Made by a program: the position numbers and the translations under genes. Positions 58,501 through 64,000 of a stretch of DNA of 64,000 nt are shown here, piece after piece. Numbering within the stretch: the stretch's first letter is position 1; each line of letters opens with the position of its first letter. Source of the stretch: Persicaria tinctoria (Eukaryota > Streptophyta > Magnoliopsida > Caryophyllales > Polygonaceae); the NCBI GenBank assembly GCA_037127255.1, contig JBANSL010000004.1:89033627-89097626 (forward strand). The letters are read 5' to 3'. The notes beneath the pieces are model-generated. The model searched no databases. It saw only the letters and a list, made by a program, of their open reading frames with translations, and was not told the origin of the DNA.

Positions 58501-59233
58501 GAATTCATTTAAGACTCAAAAGAAATAATTTTTTTAATGGAAAAATATATTTTATATAAGTTTTGCAAGTCTAGACAAGAGAAAAATGTAATTTTTGTAT
58601 GAAAATTAAAATAGAAGAGGTAATGATTAGATGAGTGTAGGGGTTATGATTACCTTGTTTAAATGAATGATTGAAATTGGAGAAAACAAAACCAATTTTG
58701 TAGGAAAAGTTGAGAAAAGAAAGTAATGATTAATTTTTTTAAAAAACGATCCCTTAATCAAGAACTAATTGAGCCTAAATTTAAACTGAGATCTGAAAAT
58801 ATGTTTATACTTAGTTTGTTTAATAAATGGATAAGCTCGATTGAAGAGAACTTTTTATGAGACAAGCTCGAGTTACTTGGCCCATAGAAGAGCCCAACTT
58901 CCTATCAAGTAAGAGATTTTTTTTATTCTACAAAATTCAAGTTATTTAAGTTTTACTTGAGTCAATGCTCAACTTAAATCAAACTAAAAAATGTGATCAT
59001 GATGAACAAATATGATGACATTTGATCATATAAAAAGGTATTAACCCATTGCAAATAAACGAGTTCGAATTGAGTTATTTTCTTGCTGAGTTCGAGCTTC
59101 CAGATCATATAACAAACCAAAAGAACATCCCATTTTGAAAACAAGCAAGTATTTTGCATAACATCCGACCTTATCTGTCATTTATATAGGTTAAAAGAGA
59201 TTAGTATAAATACTCCATATCTTGTACTGTATT
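58501..59233. other. Intergenic, no gene seen
   Basis: AT-rich. AAGCTCG-type words at 58830-58880 and 59055-59100 hint at further decayed hAT-like copies. Confidence 0.35.
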
Positions 59234-59397
59234 AGAGAGGGCATCCAGTGAATAATCAAATAATTACTCTTTACCTTAATAGAGATTAGGAGGATTTGAT
59301 AGGGAAAGAAGGGAGTTTAGGCTTAAGAGAGAGTAAAGGGAGATAGATAGTAAGGGTAAAGAGTAATTGTTTGATTATTCATTGGATGCCCTCTCTA
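59234..59397. mobile_element. Short MITE with AGAGAGGGCATCCA termini
   Basis: AGAGAGGGCATCCAGTGAAT at left and ATTGGATGCCCTCTCT at right, with inverted TAATTACTCTTTACC / GGTAAAGAGTAATT just inside. 164 bp in all, essentially one hairpin. Confidence 0.8.
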
Positions 59398-59681
59398 ATA
59401 AGATATGATGTATTTATTTTAATCCCCTTTAACCTCTATACATGACAATATCCTATCATACAAAAAGTGTAAGATAGTGAAAAATTATACAAATTTTAAA
59501 ATCGACCGTAATAAATCGGTTTTTTTGGATAAACAACTTATATTGGAAAAAGTTCTCGATGTATAGATCCTAGAAAAATATTATAAAATATGACTAAAAT
59601 CATTTAAATTAAAAAAATATTTCTATTTGTAACTCTACGGTTATCCTATGCCCCCAAAACTGGTTATAAATAACTTTATTC

Positions 59682-59694
59682 CTATAAATACACA
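59682..59694 (+). promoter_or_regulatory. Likely TATA box of the GH28 gene
   Basis: CCTATAAATACAC about 225 bp before the chosen ATG, with a CT-rich leader (CTTTCTTCTTCTTCTTC) at 59840-59857. Confidence 0.6.
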
Positions 59695-59910
59695 CTAATG
59701 TATCTCCCCAAATATACACACAATTCCTTTATCCTTTACCAAAAAAACCAAACTTGTGATACATAAAACACTTCCCCAAAAATGGAAGCTTGGACTCCAT
59801 TAACCTCCAAGGTAACCCCCAATGATAAAACTCAATCACTTTCTTCTTCTTCTTCTTCAAAGCTTCGATCTTGATCTTTGCTATGGTGTTTAAAACGGCA
59901 GGCTTACAAG

Positions 59911-62900
59911 ATGAGGGCATGGATAGGCCTGCTGCTCTTGGCGACCACCATTGTTCATGGCGCAGAGGGCACAAGATCAGCCACTAAGCAACACATGGTG
60001 AGGCCCATCCGGCGATCATCGTCGCCGGACTACATTGAGTACTCGGCCCTCAACTGCCGGAAACACAGCGCCTCCATAACGGAGTTCGGTGGGGTCGGGG
60101 ACGGTGCCGCCTCCAACACCCGGGCGTTTCAGGAGGCAGTGGAGCACCTCAGCCAGTTCCAGGACGACGGCGGGTCCATCCTGGTTGTGCCGCCGGGGAA
60201 GTGGCTCACCGGGAGCTTCAATCTCACTAGTCACTTCACTCTCTTCCTTCACAAGGATGCGGTTCTCTTGGCTTCTCAGGTTCTTAACCGTCTCTCTTAC
60301 GCAAATATTATATTATATTATACTCTATCCGTCGTTTTAGAAATTAAATCTTATGAAGGAAAAAATGTTTCTTTTCCAAAATTACCATTATATGGAATTT
60401 GTTAGCGGTGTTTTCACTAAAGTGAAAAAGTAAAGTAAGAGCTCGGTTGGTTTGACGTGGGATTTGAAATTCACATGTACTTAGTTCATGAGAATTGAAT
60501 TCCCGTAAATTTCAATTCATGAGAATTGTGAAAATTTATTTGGTTGATTTTTTTTATTCTAGATGATTAAAAGGAGGAATTGGTAATTTTTAAATTAAAA
60601 AGGGTGGAAGTTGAACTTACCTAGGAAGTACAAGGTAAGAGAACTTCCTCAAAATTGAAGGAATTCAAATTCCTGGGAAGTTGAATTTCTGTGTTTTTAG
60701 ATGTTTAAAATATCAACCAAACACATACTTTTCTCCTGGGTTTTTGAATGGCTAACCAAACAAGCCCTAATAATTAAGGGTATAAGTGTATTTTTGTTTG
60801 CTTTTAATTATTTGTTTTCTTACAAAATGTGCAAATGTCTACAACGATATGTTTTAATTAACGGAGAAAGTATTTATATTTATATGAATATTATATATTA
60901 TTAATATAAATTTATGAATAATAGGTTGTTTGAATATAAAAATTATGTAAATACGAGTATATTAATGTGACATTACTTCATTCACTTGTAATCACATAAT
61001 ATAAAATGAATAAAATTATATTCATACTTACTCCATTCGTTTCACAATACATGTCTTTTTTGTTTTCAGCACGCTTTTTAAGAAGCGAAAAACTCTATAA
61101 AATATTATTTTTTAATACATTTTTTTATATAATTTGATATTTATTAGTAACAAATATCAAATTATATATAAAAAATTATTAAAAAATAATATTTTATAAA
61201 GTTTTTCGTTACTTAAAAAGCGTGCCGAAAATCAAAAGGAAATGCATTGTGGAATGGAGGTAGTAATAACTATAAATCTATCGGTCAATCCTTCAAGGGT
61301 GTCACGTGAAGGATATATAAGGATCACATGTTCAGGGATCAAATTATGGATGTCAATTCTCTAAGGAGAGAGATGGGCTAACAATAAATGAATTGAATTA
61401 AATCTACCTATGTATGTTTTTTTTAGGTGGTAGAAAAATCTATACTTATGTATGTGTGTTCATAATACTTACCCTGGTTTTAGGATCTGAATGAGTTTCC
61501 AGTCATCGACCCCTTACCATCTTATGGCAGAGGAAGGGACACCAAAGGTGGAAGATTTATCAGTCTAATCTTCGGAACTAATCTCACCGATGTCATCATC
61601 ACCGGTGAAAACCTCAAATATCAATCACTCAATACATTTGGTATGCATATAGTTCAATCAACTGATCAATTTCTCGACGATGACTACAGGGGAGAATGGA
61701 ACAATTGACGGTCAGGGCGCGACGTGGTGGCAACAATTCCACAAGGGAAAGCTCAAGTACACGAGGCCTTACTTGATCGAGCTGATGCACTCTGATACCA
61801 TCCAGATCTCGAACCTTACTCTTGTTAACTCTCCCTCCTGGAACGTCCACCCTGTCTATAGCAGGTATTGTAACATACATACGTACATACATACATCTAC
61901 TGTATGTGTTAATTAATGATTGTTGAGATGGTTCCACAATGCAGCAATATTCTTGTCCAAGGCATCACAATCAGTGCACCATTGAACTCTCCCAACACCG
62001 ATGGGATAAACCCCGGTAAGCTATCCCACATCGGAAATAAAAATTAGAAAATACTCCCTCCGATTTTTAATATAAGACATTGAGATTTTGTGCACGTAGT
62101 TTAAGGAGCTCAAAACTATATAAAATATTAATGTTTTTTTTACATTATAATACTTATTACTAATAAATATTATAATATAAAAAAATGTAATAAAAAACAT
62201 TAATATTTTATATAGTTTTAAGCTCTTTAAACTACGTACACAAAATCTCAATGCCTTATATTTCCAATCGAAGGGAGTAGTAAAGAAGATAAAAAGAAAT
62301 AATATTTAGTTAGTTATTTTTATAATGTGTTCAAAATAACGTAAATTTTAAATAGAATATATTATAAAATTGTAAATTATGATAATTGGTTACATTAAAT
62401 GTATAATATAATAATAAAATTTATGTAATAGTGAGTGTTTAACATTCTTTATGAAGTATTTTATTTAAAATTTAGGATGTGTTTGGATTCCAATTATATT
62501 ATGTTTATAATGCAAATAAATAAGGTGATGTTTGGTTAATATAATTTTTAAGGTGTTTAAATTAAGGGCGTGCTTGGATTCCATGATGTGTTAATTACTA
62601 TAATGCAATTATTTTATCTCAATTTATGTGATTATTTGGTTAAATATTTACTGCTTTACATCCGTTTTTACGAGATTTTTATTTATACAATCAAACGCTC
62701 ACATAAAACGTTTAAAATGCAATTGAATACAAAAACACTCTTATATTATTTTAAACACCTTATAAAATATAAACAAACACTTTATACATTATAATTAAAA
62801 TGCAACTTTACAAACCTTTACTTTAGTTATTGATGTATGAATTATTTGGGAAAATATTAGATTCATGTACAAACACGAGGATAGAAGACTGCTACATAAT

Positions 62901-63929
62901 GTCAGGGGACGACTGCGTGGCGGTGAAGAGCGGGTGGGACGAGTACGGCATCGCCTACGGCATGCCCACCAGGCAGCTGGTGGTGCGCCGCCTCACCTGC
63001 ATCTCCCCCACCAGCGCCGTCATCGCCCTCGGCAGCGAGATGTCCGGCGGCATCCAGGACGTCCGCGCCGAGGACATCCTCGCCGTCAACTCCGAGTCCG
63101 GCGTCCGAATCAAGACCGCCGCCGGCCGGGGCGGCTACGTCAAGGACGTCTACGTTAGAGGCATGACTATGCACACCATGAAGTGGGTCTTCTGGATGAC
63201 CGGCAACTATGGGTCCCACCCCGATACGAAGTTCGACCCCCACGCTCTCCCCGTCATCCAAAACATCAATTACAGGTAATGATCAAATGTGTTCAGGTTC
63301 AGTTCCAACGGACTTTAGGGCTCGTTTGGTATCGATATCTAGATATCATATCGGTATCATTGATATCGATATCGGTTGATATCAAGATATCGATATCAAG
63401 TGATACCTCCCTGAAAATCATTACATCAAAATAGTCCAAATTTGATATATAGATATCAAGTGATATCGATATCTGACGATACCAAACACAGATATCAGAT
63501 ATCATTTGATATTTTGGGATATCAAACACTAGATATCAGATGCCGAGATATCAGATGCCGAGACTGATATCCGATATCTGATATATGAATATCAATACCA
63601 AACGGGCCCTTATTATTATTTTTTTGGTTTCTGCAAGGGATGTGGTAGCGGAGGATGTGAAGATGGCGGCGAGATTGGAGGGGATAGCGGGGGATCCGTT
63701 CACGGAGATTTGCATATCGAACGTGACGATAACGATGTCGGCCAAGCCGAAGAAGATCCAGTGGGCTTGCACTGACGTAGCCGGGATATCCAGCTGGGTT
63801 AGCCCCAAGCCCTGTGGTCAGATCGCGGACCAAGGGATCCCGAGCCTTAAGGAGTGCGATTTTCCGACTGATCCTCTGCCTATCGACGACATCAAGCTCC
63901 AGTCTTGTGCGTTTCGGAGGTCCATCTAG
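59911..63929 (+). CDS. GH28 polygalacturonase-like protein, six exons
   Basis: Exons are 59911-60279, 61484-61604, 61690-61864, 61945-62015, 62861-63275 and 63638-63929, all GT-AG, giving 480 residues. The start is the ATG at 59911, giving a signal peptide MRAWIGLLLLATTIVHGAEG. The ATG at 59883 is in a frame that closes soon. The parallel beta-helix pectinase signature is clear: ITEFGGVGDGAASNTRAFQE, GTIDGQGATWWQQF, NTDGINPDS (D241), SGDDCVAVKSGWDEYG (D262, D263) and GVRIKTAAGRGG (RIK 328-330). The usual GHG catalytic-helper motif is replaced by GSEMSGG (303-309), as I recall for one plant clade (At3g06770/At3g42950-like). A secreted, cell-wall pectin role is likely, but exo or endo activity is uncertain. 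Transposons occupy introns 1, 4 and 5. Confidence 0.95.
60439..60767. mobile_element. PIF/Harbinger-like MITE in intron 1 of the GH28 gene
   Basis: GAGCTCGGTTGGTTTGACG at left and GGCTAACCAAACAAGCCC at right, with TAA on both sides (60436-60438, 60768-60770). Confidence 0.8.
61031..61263. mobile_element. Stowaway MITE in intron 1 of the GH28 gene
   Basis: CTCCATTCGTTTCACAATAC at left and CATTGTGGAATGGAGGTAG at right, TA flanks. Long hairpin around GCACGCTTTTTAAGAAGCGA. Confidence 0.85.
62055..62280. mobile_element. Stowaway MITE in intron 4 of the GH28 gene
   Basis: CTCCCTCCGATTTTTAATAT at left and ATATTTCCAATCGAAGGGAG at right, TA duplicated. It starts only 39 bp after the exon 4 donor. 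Confidence 0.85.
63318..63609. mobile_element. PIF/Harbinger-like MITE filling intron 5, GATATC-rich
   Basis: GGGCTCGTTTGGTATCGATA at left and ATCAATACCAAACGGGCCC at right, TTA duplicated (63315-63317, 63610-63612). The interior is built from GATATC/TATCGATA words. Confidence 0.9.
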
Positions 63930-64000
63930 CCATTGTTGTGATAAAAGAGACCAGTTGTTAGTGGTCATATATAGACTGTGTATAAATTTATGGTTGTTAC

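Noticed and set aside
62865..63261. Arg/His-rich and Gly/Val-rich frames opposite GH28 exon 5
   Set aside because: Alternate frames of a GC-rich exon.
1..64000. tRNA, rRNA, CRISPR, riboswitch and viral sequences
   Set aside because: I looked for these and saw none. The short initiator-tRNA matches are retrotransposon primer sites, not tRNA genes.

Overview
The window is nuclear DNA of a flowering plant, almost certainly a eudicot. The genes carry many GT-AG introns, the intergenic DNA is AT-rich, and short transposons (Stowaway, PIF/Harbinger, hAT, Mutator-like and CACTA types, Helitrons, a TRIM and L1-type LINEs) fill the gaps. I see no bacterial, organellar or viral genes, and the species cannot be fixed from sequence alone.

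Layout. 0-8.6 kb is a repeat zone: a degraded TRIM, a LINE RNase H scrap, a complete non-autonomous CACTA element with a nested Helitron, and a Mutator-like element with a GC-rich cargo. At 8.96-10.71 kb (-) is a four-exon CCT-domain regulator. At 12.2-20.5 kb are retroelements: a duplicated LINE scrap, an ORF-less retroposon with a 16-bp target-site duplication (TSD), and a nearly complete but dead L1-type LINE (-) whose 5' end lies 400 bp from the next gene. At 20.92-24.70 kb (+) is an eight-exon PLAC8-like Cys-rich membrane protein gene. At 25.99-26.49 kb (-) is an intronless RING-H2 E3 ligase. At 28.1-29.3 kb is a second ORF-less retroposon family. At 32.12-35.39 kb (-) is a three-exon DUF604/fringe-like glycosyltransferase. 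At 36.7-40.5 kb are LINE remnants, a palindrome-rich foldback element and a Helitron. At 41.10-41.27 kb and 43.64-43.83 kb (-) are two tiny related genes sharing an RGPVP(R/K)RG core. At 47.90-50.46 kb (-) is an L-type lectin receptor kinase gene broken by a TRIM between its membrane and kinase parts; partial copies of one repeat block flank it at 46.5 and 52.2 kb. At 55-58.5 kb are hAT-like and retroposon remnants. At 59.91-63.93 kb (+) is a six-exon GH28 polygalacturonase-like gene with transposons in introns 1, 4 and 5.

The genes are unrelated single units, as is normal for a plant chromosome, and no operon-like or pathway cluster is evident. The least ordinary content is the pair of micropeptide genes, two families of roughly 1.1-kb ORF-less poly(A) retroposons, the palindrome-rich element, the TRIM-broken receptor kinase, and the duplicated block that supplies empty sites dating two transposon insertions. 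Exon boundaries were placed by eye from splice signals, reading phase and family resemblance, and no database search was possible.
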